Source: Balneolales bacterium
GTDB taxonomy: Bacteria > Bacteroidota > Rhodothermia > Balneolales > HLUCCA01
NCBI GenBank assembly: GCA_022565415.1
Contig: JAIUMT010000181.1
Coordinates: 1-6,682, forward strand
Direction of reading: 5' to 3'
DNA: 6,682 nucleotides
The notes beneath the pieces are model-generated. The model saw only the letters and a program-made list of their open reading frames with translations, did not search any database and was not told the DNA's origin. Of the stretch, positions 1 to 6,490 are shown in pieces. The position numbers and the translations under genes are program-made. Within the stretch, counting starts at the first letter, position 1. Every line of letters starts with the position of its first letter.

Positions 1-1983
1 TCGCCCGTTTCGATGCAACAATCAGGGGAGAAGCTTACACTATCTGAATCGATTGAAATCGCTCATGATGAGGCGTTTGCTTCTGAAGTTGACATTTTTG
101 CAGAACATTTACGTGCGACAACATCAGCTCTGATTAACGTAACTCAAAGCGAAACTGCCAACATCCGAGTTGTTCAACATTCTGATATCGAACATAAAGA
201 GGGCTACGAGCTAGTTATTAACGCCGATGGAGTCACAATCCGGGCCTCCACACCCGCCGGCGCTCACTACGGACTCCAAACGTTGCTCGCGCTCATTTCG
301 CCAAATCAACTCGCGAATCCATCATCAAGTATTGTCCTGCCCCACACCCAAATCGAGGATTATCCAAGGTTCGGATTCCGTGGCTTATTCTTAGATATCG
401 CCCGCAATTACCAGCAGAAGGAAGATATTCTGAGATTGCTTGATGTGATGTCGTTTTACAAATACAACGTGTTTCAACTGCATTTGGCCAACGACGAAGC
501 CTGGCGAATCGAAATTCCCGGACTCACCGAGCTCACCGAAGTCGCTGCGCGTAGAGGTCACACCGAAACCCATCGCGATAACCTTCATCCGTCGTTTGGA
601 TCCGGTCCTAACCCTGATGATTCTCCCTACGGAAGCGGCTACCTCACCCGCGAAGATCTTATCGAGATTCTGCACTATGCCCGCGATCGCCACATCACTG
701 TAATCCCGGAAATCGTCGCTCCCGGACATATGCGCGCCGCGATTATGGCCCTGCATGCACGATATGACAGGCTTATGGCTGATGGTCAGCCTGATGCTGC
801 CCGTGAGTTTTTACTCGAGCACCCCGACGATACCTCGACTTATTTGTCGGTGCAACGTTTCCGAAATAACACAATGGATGTGTGTATGGAGTCTTCTTAC
901 CGATTTTATACCCATGTTCTCGATGAAATCATCGCCATGTACAACGAAGCCGATGTGGAATTAAGCACGTTTCATGTGGGCGGAGATGAGGTTCCTCGCG
1001 GCGTCTGGACTGGGTCGCCAGCTTGTGAGCAACTGATTGCAGAAAATGATGACTTAAATGAAACCGCCGATCTGCATAACCACTACTACACCCGACTAAA
1101 CACCATCCTCCGGGAAAGAAACCTTCAATTGGCGGGCTGGGAAGAAGTGGGTCAGCAGGTGGTTCAGGAAAACGACCGAAATGTGAATCGTCCGAATGCC
1201 GGACTTCAAGACAAAGGCTTCCGACTTCACGCATGGAATGCGGTTGTGGGCTGGCCGGGCACCGACATGGCCTATCAGCTGGCCAATGCTGGCTACGAAG
1301 TGGTGATGAGCAACTCATCCAATATTTACTTCGATTTGGCGTATGATATGCATCCCGATGAGCCCGGATTACATTGGTCTGGGTATGTAAACCTACGCTC
1401 GGCTTGGCAAATGGCGCCCTTTAATCATTTCATATCGAATGATTTTGATATTCAGGGAAATCCGGTGGATGCCGCTGAACTTGCCCGCACGCATGTTGCC
1501 CTCACCGAAGAAGGTCGCAGTCGAATTATCGGACTTCAGGGCCAACTTTGGACAGAAACGGTGAAGGGGCCGGATATGATGTTTTATTATCTGCTTCCGA
1601 AAATGCTGGGACTTGCTGAGCGAGCCTGGTCGCCCGATCCCGAGTGGAGCACAGTAAGTTCCACATCCCGCCGAAACCAAATGCTAGAACGTGACTGGAA
1701 TCGTTTTGCAAACACGGTTGGTCAAGTAGAATTTGAGCGATTGGATCATTTATTCGGAGGCTTTAATACGCGTATTCCGCGGGCTGGAGCCATAATTCGG
1801 GATGGTAAATTGTATGCAAATGTTGAAACCCCCGGACTCATTATACGATACACCACCGATGGAACCCATCCGACAAGTGAATCGGCGGTTTACGAAGGTC
1901 CGGTTTCGGTAGACGGATCGGTGATCATTGCTGTATTTACACCCTCAGGGCGTTCTGGCGGCATTATGCGAATTGAACCTTAA
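1..1983 (+). CDS. Family 20 beta-N-acetylhexosaminidase (5' partial)
   Basis: Glycoside hydrolase that removes terminal GlcNAc/GalNAc residues from chitin-derived and other glycans by substrate-assisted catalysis. Residues are numbered from the ATG at 13. An N-terminal GH20b-like domain (about 1-115) is followed by the TIM barrel (about 118-540). The barrel shows RGLFLDIAR (123-131), PEIVAPGH (232-239), the signature HVGGDE (321-326) with catalytic pair D325-E326, an LHAWN strand, and a GLQGQLWTE motif near its end. A chitobiase-type C-terminal domain follows (about 588-656; YTTDG at 613-617). All hallmark residues are present and the frame is intact. The frame is open through base 1, encoding S-P-V-S before the ATG. 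The 'PxPvs...G' pattern is normal mature sequence just inside this family, so the true start and probable signal peptide lie upstream. Export to the periplasm or outside is inferred. The substrate cannot be told from sequence. Confidence 0.93.
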   Translation, partial: SPVSMQQSGEKLTLSESIEIAHDEAFASEVDIFAEHLRATTSALINVTQSETANIRVVQHSDIEHKEGYELVINADGVTIRASTPAGAHYGLQTLLALISPNQLANPSSSIVLPHTQIEDYPRFGFRGLFLDIARNYQQKEDILRLLDVMSFYKYNVFQLHLANDEAWRIEIPGLTELTEVAARRGHTETHRDNLHPSFGSGPNPDDSPYGSGYLTREDLIEILHYARDRHITVIPEIVAPGHMRAAIMALHARYDRLMADGQPDAAREFLLEHPDDTSTYLSVQRFRNNTMDVCMESSYRFYTHVLDEIIAMYNEADVELSTFHVGGDEVPRGVWTGSPACEQLIAENDDLNETADLHNHYYTRLNTILRERNLQLAGWEEVGQQVVQENDRNVNRPNAGLQDKGFRLHAWNAVVGWPGTDMAYQLANAGYEVVMSNSSNIYFDLAYDMHPDEPGLHWSGYVNLRSAWQMAPFNHFISNDFDIQGNPVDAAELARTHVALTEEGRSRIIGLQGQLWTETVKGPDMMFYYLLPKMLGLAERAWSPDPEWSTVSSTSRRNQMLERDWNRFANTVGQVEFERLDHLFGGFNTRIPRAGAIIRDGKLYANVETPGLIIRYTTDGTHPTSESAVYEGPVSVDGSVIIAVFTPSGRSGGIMRIEP

Positions 1984-1994
1984 TATTTTAAACC

Positions 1995-2918
1995 ATGAGT
2001 GAGCGAACATATTCTCCAGACGAGTTTCGGGTAATTATTCGAAAAGCGCTCGAACTTGAAGCCCGAATTAGTGCCAATCCTTCACAAGGACAGGGGTTAA
2101 CCCGCGATGAAGTCATAGCGATTGCCGGGGAATCGGGCATATCAGAAGATTCGGTTCGGGCGATTCTGGATGATAATCGTCCACAGGTTTCAGCAGGTCG
2201 CAAAGTTGCGGGAATTTCGGCATCGCCAGAGATAAAGCCGGTAATTCGGGGCGAGGAAATGTCGTTAGAGCAATGGATTTCGATTAATCCGACCAACGAA
2301 ATGATCGAGCTTTTGCTCACGGAGCTGGATAACCGATTTCATACATCCGACAAGGAGAGCTGGTGGAGTTCGCTGTGGGGAGAGAATGTGAAGGTGAAGA
2401 AAACAACCCGCAGCACCGAGTGGAAGTTTACCGATAAAGACTCTGAAATCACCACCCGAGTGCTGTTGCAAAGTAGGGGAGACCGTTTTCGCATTCGGGT
2501 GAGTCGCAAACAAAGCTGGGGGATTGGTTGGGACCTGTTTCCCAATGTCGCGTTTATCCCATTGCCTTTTTTTTCAATCGCTGGAGGTATTCTAGGATAC
2601 CATTTTATTACATCATCGATTTTTGGTGTTTTTATGGGTATTGGTGCCGGCTTAGCATTGGCCGGATTATCTTTTCCTTTCGTACGTGCTCTGGCCAATC
2701 GAATTATTCAAAATCATGTTAACGATTTGACCGAGTTGTCGGATGAGTTAGTTGATTATGCGTTGGAGTTGCACGATGAAGTGGGGCGAAATCCAAAAAC
2801 TCACTCTCATGATGCGGTTTATAGCAAAACCGAAAATCGGGCTACTGAAATAGAGATTCAGGATGATGAAGACGGGAGAGAGTCAACTGGCGGACTAAGA
2901 AATCAACTGAGAAGCTAA
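1995..2918 (+). CDS. Uncharacterised membrane protein with two TM segments
   Basis: I do not recognise a named family. The 307-residue protein has four visible parts. Residues 1-62 are helical, with a 'YSPDEFRVIIRKALELE' helix and then 'LTRDEVIAIAGESGIS', which resembles the short N-terminal helix pairs of many SHOCT/2TM-like hypothetical proteins. Residues about 90-175 are polar, Trp- and Lys-rich and probably beta-stranded. A hydrophobic hairpin follows, with TM segments near 185-203 and 207-229, the second Gly/Ala-rich. The tail (about 235-307) is hydrophilic and acidic, with 'IEIQDDEDGRES'. No signal peptide is evident. It starts 11 bases after the hexosaminidase stop with no Shine-Dalgarno sequence, so co-transcription is likely. 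The frame has no competing start. A membrane-anchored sensory or scaffold role would be a guess; no catalytic motif is visible. Confidence 0.85.
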   Translation: MSERTYSPDEFRVIIRKALELEARISANPSQGQGLTRDEVIAIAGESGISEDSVRAILDDNRPQVSAGRKVAGISASPEIKPVIRGEEMSLEQWISINPTNEMIELLLTELDNRFHTSDKESWWSSLWGENVKVKKTTRSTEWKFTDKDSEITTRVLLQSRGDRFRIRVSRKQSWGIGWDLFPNVAFIPLPFFSIAGGILGYHFITSSIFGVFMGIGAGLALAGLSFPFVRALANRIIQNHVNDLTELSDELVDYALELHDEVGRNPKTHSHDAVYSKTENRATEIEIQDDEDGRESTGGLRNQLRS

Positions 2919-2953
2919 CTGTTGATGCTCATCAATTTCAGAAGATAAGTAAG

Positions 2954-2967
2954 TGACCCAACGGTCA
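2954..2967. repeat. Dyad TGACC-N4-GGTCA, copy 1
   Basis: Perfect 5-base inverted arms around the spacer CAAC, preceded by G. The same arms with the same 4-base spacing recur at 3057-3070, 103 bases downstream, and I found no other copy in the window. It may be a binding site for a dimeric protein or a small RNA hairpin. The function is unknown. Confidence 0.5.
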
Positions 2968-3056
2968 TCATCCTCGGAATTCTGTGAAAATCAGCTGTAT
3001 TTCTTAAAAGAGGACATCCGACATGCACTTGCTTAAACACGATGGTATTGGAACTG

Positions 3057-3070
3057 TGACCAAGTGGTCA
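3057..3070. repeat. Dyad TGACC-N4-GGTCA, copy 2
   Basis: Second copy of the dyad seen at 2954-2967. The spacer here is AAGT, so the arms can also be read as six bases (TGACCA/TGGTCA) around a 2-base centre. Like copy 1 it is preceded by G. It overlaps the 3' end of a possible 18-codon reading frame at 3023-3079. Confidence 0.5.
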
Positions 3071-3114
3071 GTGTGTTAGGATGTGGTTCTGCATGCAGTT
3101 GCCCTACCTGAAGT

Positions 3115-4104
3115 TTAACCGACCGGCACTGCGATTTTTTCTTCTTCGAAATTTCCAAGTATTTCAAGAATGGGGTCCATTTCGGTGTGCTCCATCAAGG
3201 CAATTCGCAAATATTTGCCGTTTCGAATGCCTTTGAGGTAATTTCCATAATGCTTTTTCATCATCACGACGCCGTATCGTTCTCCGTGGTGAGCAACCGA
3301 GGCGCGAAGCTGATCTGCGCACATTTGGAGGCGGTCGTCGAGAGTTGGTTCGGGTAAATGCTCGCCCGTCTCGAGAAAATGCTTCACATTTTTGAAAATC
3401 CACGGATTTCCAATCGCAGCTCTTCCAATCATAACCCCATCAACGCCCGTTTCGTCAAAAAGATATTTGGCATGTTCGGGGGTAGTAATATCGCCGTTTG
3501 CAATAATGGGGATGTGAAGTCCGGGCGTGTTTTTGAGCAGTTTGAAATACTCCCATCGGGCCTCGCCTTTGTAGCCTTGCTGACGAGTTCTTGCGTGAAC
3601 CGTCAATGCTTTAACTCCGACCGATTGTAACATAAGGGCGACTTCCTGAATCCGGATGTTTTCGTCCCATCCCAGGCGTGTTTTTACGGTAACCGGCTTG
3701 GTTTCGACGGCATCCACAACAGTTCCGGCCATTCGTTCCATCATGCCTAGGTCTCGAAGACAGGCTGATCCTGCGTTTTTGCGCACAACTTTGTAAACCG
3801 GACATCCGAAATTGATATCGACTATATCCGGATTTGCAGCTTCGGCCACTTTCGCCGCACCAAACATGGCTTCCTCACGTCCGCCGAAAATCTGAACACC
3901 AAAAGGACGTTCCATCTCTTCGAAACTCATTTTATGCATGGATTTGTCCACATCGCGGATGAGTCCTTCAGAACTGATGAATTCGGTATAAACGACATCC
4001 GCTCCCTGCAATTTGCACATCTGTCGGAAGGGGGAGTCGGTGACGTCCTCCATGGGAGCCAAAACAACGGCTTTATCAGGTATATGTAAGTCGGCAATTT
4101 TCAT
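3115..4104 (-). CDS. dusB: tRNA-dihydrouridine synthase, DusB type
   Basis: FMN enzyme that uses NADPH to reduce specific uridines in the tRNA D-loop to dihydrouridine; cytoplasmic. Numbered from the ATG at 4104 (329 residues, normal for bacterial Dus), the TIM barrel shows LAPMEDVTDSPFR near the N-terminus, the GCP motif with catalytic Cys101 in 'DINFGCPVYKVVRKNAGSA', FMN-contact Lys141 in VTVKTRLGWDE, His170 in TVHARTRQQGY, ANGDI (about 202-206) and GRAAIGNPWIF (about 227-237). The C-terminal helical tRNA-binding part is complete. A TTG at 4131 would add nine residues. I prefer the ATG because it matches the DusB N-terminus ('MKI...') and because a plausible promoter leaves only a few bases before the TTG. 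Paralogue assignment (DusB rather than another Dus) is by overall look. The gene stands alone, not beside fis as in enterobacteria. Confidence 0.93.
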   Translation of the reverse strand: MKIADLHIPDKAVVLAPMEDVTDSPFRQMCKLQGADVVYTEFISSEGLIRDVDKSMHKMSFEEMERPFGVQIFGGREEAMFGAAKVAEAANPDIVDINFGCPVYKVVRKNAGSACLRDLGMMERMAGTVVDAVETKPVTVKTRLGWDENIRIQEVALMLQSVGVKALTVHARTRQQGYKGEARWEYFKLLKNTPGLHIPIIANGDITTPEHAKYLFDETGVDGVMIGRAAIGNPWIFKNVKHFLETGEHLPEPTLDDRLQMCADQLRASVAHHGERYGVVMMKKHYGNYLKGIRNGKYLRIALMEHTEMDPILEILGNFEEEKIAVPVG

Positions 4105-4141
4105 GTGATTAAAATACGGATTCTGCGTCAAAATTAATCAT

Positions 4142-4170
4142 ATTCTAGAAGCGCTTTTCTGTTTCATAAA
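4142..4170 (-). promoter_or_regulatory. Candidate sigma70-like promoter of dusB
   Basis: On the minus strand, TTTATG (4170-4165) serves as a weak -35 element and TAGAAT (4147-4142) as a -10 element one base off TATAAT, separated by exactly 17 bases. Transcription would begin near 4135, giving a leader of about 30 bases to the ATG at 4104 but only about 4 to the TTG at 4131. The -35 match is poor, and Bacteroidota often use different promoter elements. Confidence 0.35.
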
Positions 4171-4236
4171 CTGTGTGCAGGGTCATTTTAGAGTGCGTAA
4201 GTACGGAAAATACATGAGGTTTATCGCAGGAAACAC

Positions 4237-4242
4237 TATATT
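4237..4242 (+). promoter_or_regulatory. Possible -10 element for fbaB (TATATT)
   Basis: TATATT matches TATAAT at five of six positions and would place the transcript start near 4249, about 36 bases before the fbaB ATG. The context TATATTG also loosely resembles the Bacteroidota -7 element TAnnTTTG. No good upstream element at the correct spacing was seen. Confidence 0.22.
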
Positions 4243-4271
4243 GTCATATTCACGTCTTGTATAGAAATTTT

Positions 4272-4280
4272 TAAGGAGGT
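4272..4280 (+). promoter_or_regulatory. Strong Shine-Dalgarno sequence of fbaB
   Basis: TAAGGAGGT is a nine-base perfect complement to the canonical 3' end of bacterial 16S rRNA and lies four bases before the ATG at 4285, which fixes that start. None of the other starts in the window (1995, 4104, 6376, 6491) has such a sequence. This contrast suggests that fbaB is tuned for high or specially controlled translation. Confidence 0.85.
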
Positions 4281-4284
4281 TTAT

Positions 4285-5361
4285 ATGGCATCTGCCGTAA
4301 CTAATATTGAACAAATACTGGGCAAAGAAGCCGAGTACCTATTAAATCACACATCAAAAACTATTTCCAAAGATCAACTTCACTTGCCATCGAGCAGTTA
4401 TGTTGACAATATTTGGGCACTTTCTAACCGCAATAACCGTGTTTTGGGTAATCTTGAGTGGTTGTTAAACCATGGTCGATTAGCCGGAACAGGATATGTG
4501 TCGATTCTTCCTGTTGATCAGGGTATCGAGCACAGTGCCGGAGCATCTTTTGCTAAGAACCCATTGTATTTCGATCCTGAAAATATTGTTAAGCTTGCGA
4601 TCGAGGGTGGGTGTAATGGCGTTGCTTCAACATACGGAGCACTTGCTTCTGTATCGCGTAAGTACGCTCACAAAATTCCGTTCATTGTGAAAATTAATCA
4701 CAATCAACTTATGACGTATCCGAATCAATTTGACCAAATCATGTTTGGTAATATTGATGATGCTTACAACATGGGCGCTGCTGCTGTAGGAGCAACAATC
4801 TACTTCGGTTCTGATGAATCTAGTCGTCAAATCGTTGACGTTGCTGAGGCTTTTGCTTACGCTCACGAACTCGGACTGGCTACCATCCTATGGTGCTACA
4901 CCCGTAACAACGCATTCAAAAAAGACGGCGTTGACTATCACGTGGCTGCTGACTTAACAGGTCAGGCTAACCACCTCGGTGTTACTATCCAAGCTGATAT
5001 CATCAAGCAAAAACTTCCTGAAGTTAACGGCGGTTTCAAGGCCCTTAACACAGGCGGATCTTCTTATGGTAAACTGGATGAGCGTATCTACACCGAATTG
5101 ACCAGCGATCACCCAATCGATCTTACCCGTTACCAAGTTGCTAACTGCTTCATGGGCCGCGCCGGATTGATTAACTCTGGTGGCGCTTCTGGCGACAACG
5201 ATTTTGCTGATGCTGTTAAAACTGCGGTTATTAACAAGCGTGCCGGCGGAATGGGACTCATCAGTGGTCGTAAAGCATTTCAACGTCCGATGGAAGAAGG
5301 AGCTAAATTGCTTCAAACTATCCAGGATGTTTACCTCGACGACAAAGTTACCATCGCGTAA
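4285..5361 (+). CDS. fbaB: Class I fructose-bisphosphate aldolase, FbaB/DhnA family
   Basis: Cleaves fructose-1,6-bisphosphate to dihydroxyacetone phosphate plus glyceraldehyde-3-phosphate, or the reverse, through a Schiff base; cytoplasmic glycolysis/gluconeogenesis. The 358-residue protein matches E. coli FbaB (about 350) almost end to end. It shows ILGKEAEYLLNH near the N-terminus, LPVDQGIEHSAGASFA (75-90), NPLYFDPENIV, ASTYGALASVSRKYAHKIPF (114-133), GATIYFGSDES (169-179), FKKDGVDYHV (211-220), DLTGQANHLG (223-232) and MGRAGLINSGG (290-300). The likely Schiff-base lysine is K241 in 'ADIIKQK', aligned by motif with the archaeal-type enzymes. Codon choice is strongly biased: nine of twelve arginines are CGT and none is CGG, AGA or AGG, unlike the mixed use in the hexosaminidase. 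This fits high expression. It has its own upstream region and a downstream terminator, so it is probably monocistronic. Confidence 0.97.
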   Translation: MASAVTNIEQILGKEAEYLLNHTSKTISKDQLHLPSSSYVDNIWALSNRNNRVLGNLEWLLNHGRLAGTGYVSILPVDQGIEHSAGASFAKNPLYFDPENIVKLAIEGGCNGVASTYGALASVSRKYAHKIPFIVKINHNQLMTYPNQFDQIMFGNIDDAYNMGAAAVGATIYFGSDESSRQIVDVAEAFAYAHELGLATILWCYTRNNAFKKDGVDYHVAADLTGQANHLGVTIQADIIKQKLPEVNGGFKALNTGGSSYGKLDERIYTELTSDHPIDLTRYQVANCFMGRAGLINSGGASGDNDFADAVKTAVINKRAGGMGLISGRKAFQRPMEEGAKLLQTIQDVYLDDKVTIA

Positions 5362-5381
5362 TTTATCGCCCGAAGTTTAGT

Positions 5382-5401
5382 ATCCGATTTATTAGTCGGA
5401 T
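5382..5401 (+). other. Small hairpin after fbaB
   Basis: ATCCGA (5382-5387) and TCGGAT (5396-5401) form a 6-base stem with an 8-base loop, 20 bases after the fbaB stop. No T-run follows it. It may protect the 3' end of the fbaB transcript or simply precede the real terminator at 5410-5445. Confidence 0.35.
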
Positions 5402-5409
5402 GTAAATTT

Positions 5410-5445
5410 AAAAGCCATTTCAGCCATGCTGAGATGGCTTTTTTT
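5410..5445. terminator. Bidirectional intrinsic terminator (fbaB / GDPD)
   Basis: AGCCATTTCAGC (5413-5424) pairs with GCTGAGATGGCT (5428-5439) over 12 bases with a single G-U pair and a 3-base CAT loop. Seven T (5439-5445) follow on the plus strand. Adenines at 5410-5413, within an A/T-rich stretch from 5404, give a shorter U-run on the minus strand. The structure therefore ends fbaB and can also end the converging phosphodiesterase gene, whose stop codon (5444-5446) overlaps the T-run. Confidence 0.88.
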
Positions 5446-6376
5446 ATATTCCCATTTTGCTACGAACCGATTCCAACTCCATAGCCCGATTCGGATAGTC
5501 GGTAATCAGTCCATCAACGCCCATCTCAGTCAATCGTTGCATATCATCAGACTCATTAACCGTCCACGGAATTAATTTCATGCCCAAATCATGCACCCGC
5601 TCCAACAACTCGGCATTTACAAACCTAAAGTTCGGAGAGTATATCTCCGGGGTATACCCGAGTTCATTTAAGTTCCAATCCAATCCATTATCGTTGTTTA
5701 CAAGCAATGCGATAGGGATCTCCGGATGGTTTTGCCGCAACACAATCAGCGGATTCACATCAAAACTTTGCAAATAGAACCGGTCTGAAATTCCCGCATC
5801 AGCCAGCTCAGCCACAATCAGACGAATGTACTCCTCCGGCTGCGGATAATACACATCATAGTCGTTTGGATGACTTTTGATTTCAATATTGTAGTTGACC
5901 GGCTGCAGATTGTTCTGGTTGATGTAGTCTTCTACGGCCTGAATCGCCTCTAACATTAAGGGTTTATAAGCCGGAATCGGTTGCTGTTCAGGGTAGTTAT
6001 GATGCCCGCGTTTGCCCACATCATACTGCCTGATTTCACTGTAAGTCATTTCGAACATGTTAAGTGATCGGGCTTCCTCGATTGTAACGGGATTTCCGTT
6101 TGGATGCGAACTTATGTCGTGATGAAACCAGGGTTCGTGCGAAATCACAATGAGGCTGTCGGCCGAAGCGACAATATCGATTTCCAGCGTAGTTACGCCA
6201 TATCGAACGGCCTCAATAAGAGAAGGAATCGTGTTTTCGGGAAGTAAGCCGCGCGCGCCGCGATGGCCTTGAAGGTCAAATTCCGGGAAATTATCCATAA
6301 GTGAAGGTTTTTGGGGAGTTTGCTCGGCGCAGGACCAACCTAACGCGCACATCAGAAATACAATTATTAAACGCAT
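5444..6376 (-). CDS. Glycerophosphodiester phosphodiesterase, probable lipoprotein
   Basis: Hydrolyses glycerophosphodiesters (deacylated phospholipids) to glycerol-3-phosphate and an alcohol, with a divalent metal. The 310-residue protein begins with a hydrophobic signal (MRLIIVFLMCALGWSC). Cys16 is followed by a polar linker, which suggests a lipoprotein, although glycine at the -3 position of the lipobox is atypical. The GDPD TIM barrel runs from about 34 to 303: GHRGARG with His38-Arg39, PENT with Glu47, LEIDIV with Glu65 and Asp67, second catalytic His80 in ISHEPW, IEIK with Glu165, PWTVN (270-274) and GLITDYP (289-295). All expected catalytic and metal residues are present. The SHEP form instead of the commoner 'HD' is frequent in this branch of the family. 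Periplasmic or outer-membrane location is inferred. The ATG lacks a Shine-Dalgarno sequence. It is read divergently from the flavin oxidoreductase gene. Confidence 0.93.
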   Translation of the reverse strand: MRLIIVFLMCALGWSCAEQTPQKPSLMDNFPEFDLQGHRGARGLLPENTIPSLIEAVRYGVTTLEIDIVASADSLIVISHEPWFHHDISSHPNGNPVTIEEARSLNMFEMTYSEIRQYDVGKRGHHNYPEQQPIPAYKPLMLEAIQAVEDYINQNNLQPVNYNIEIKSHPNDYDVYYPQPEEYIRLIVAELADAGISDRFYLQSFDVNPLIVLRQNHPEIPIALLVNNDNGLDWNLNELGYTPEIYSPNFRFVNAELLERVHDLGMKLIPWTVNESDDMQRLTEMGVDGLITDYPNRAMELESVRSKMGI

Positions 6377-6490
6377 GAAATCAATTCGTTGAGTGAAGAG
6401 GTTTATGATGTGCTTTCAATCTACTATTTTGTACTCACACATTCACAGTGCTACTTCAACTTAACTGAATCTTAACCTAACAAATTTGCC
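6377..6490. promoter_or_regulatory. Divergent promoter region, GDPD / flavin oxidoreductase
   Basis: AT-rich 114-base spacer between divergent starts. On the plus strand, TTTG (6428-6431) followed 20 bases later by TACTT (6452-6456) loosely resembles the Bacteroidota TTTG ... TAnnTTTG promoter, with only partial agreement in the second element. On the minus strand no convincing pair was found. Repeated TTAAC-like words occur at 6460-6475. No Shine-Dalgarno sequence precedes either ATG. Confidence 0.35.

Larger units (their letters stand above)
2919..3114. other. Convergent intergenic spacer with dyad symmetries
   Basis: This spacer lies between two genes that converge, and it holds no convincing gene. 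It contains a weak hairpin directly after the upstream stop (TTGATG 2922-2927 / CATCAA 2930-2935, followed by only three T), two copies of TGACC-N4-GGTCA, a 10-base palindrome CTGCATGCAG (3089-3098), and nested inverted pairs ACATCC/GGATGT (3014-3019/3079-3084) and CACTTG/CAAGTG (3026-3031/3061-3066). No hairpin followed by a T-run that would serve as a strong terminator for either gene is visible. Confidence 0.6.
4105..4284. promoter_or_regulatory. Divergent promoter region between dusB and fbaB
   Basis: AT-rich 180-base region from which both flanking genes are read outwards. It must hold a promoter for each unless they are expressed from further away. It carries a reasonable minus-strand promoter for dusB, a weaker plus-strand -10-like element, and the fbaB ribosome binding site. 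There is a small palindrome AGCGCT near 4149-4154. No riboswitch-like structure was recognised. Confidence 0.55.

Noticed and set aside
391..756. Minus-strand open frame of 121 codons within the hexosaminidase
   Set aside because: It overlaps the conserved barrel region and has no ribosome site or family features. It is a shadow frame.
929..1318. Long minus-strand open frame inside the hexosaminidase
   Set aside because: It is antisense to conserved GH20 core motifs and its Pro/Cys/Ser-rich product resembles nothing known. It is a shadow of the real gene.
2922..2938. TTGATG/CATCAA hairpin as the terminator of gene 2
   Set aside because: The stem is short and AT-rich with a 2- to 4-base loop and only three T follow; too weak to call.
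2908..2986. Minus-strand peptide reading about 'DDDRWVTYLSSEIDEHQ' in the spacer after gene 2, which looks protein-like
   Set aside because: It has no good start, is bounded upstream by a TGA, and runs into the antisense of the end of gene 2. It is too short to call, though a decayed gene end cannot be excluded.
4241..4265. TTGTCA ... TATAGA as a sigma70 promoter for fbaB
   Set aside because: The spacer is only 13 bases and the transcript would begin at or inside the Shine-Dalgarno sequence.
4954..5316. Minus-strand open frame of 120 codons within fbaB
   Set aside because: It is created by the biased codon use of the highly conserved aldolase on the other strand; its product has no recognisable motif.
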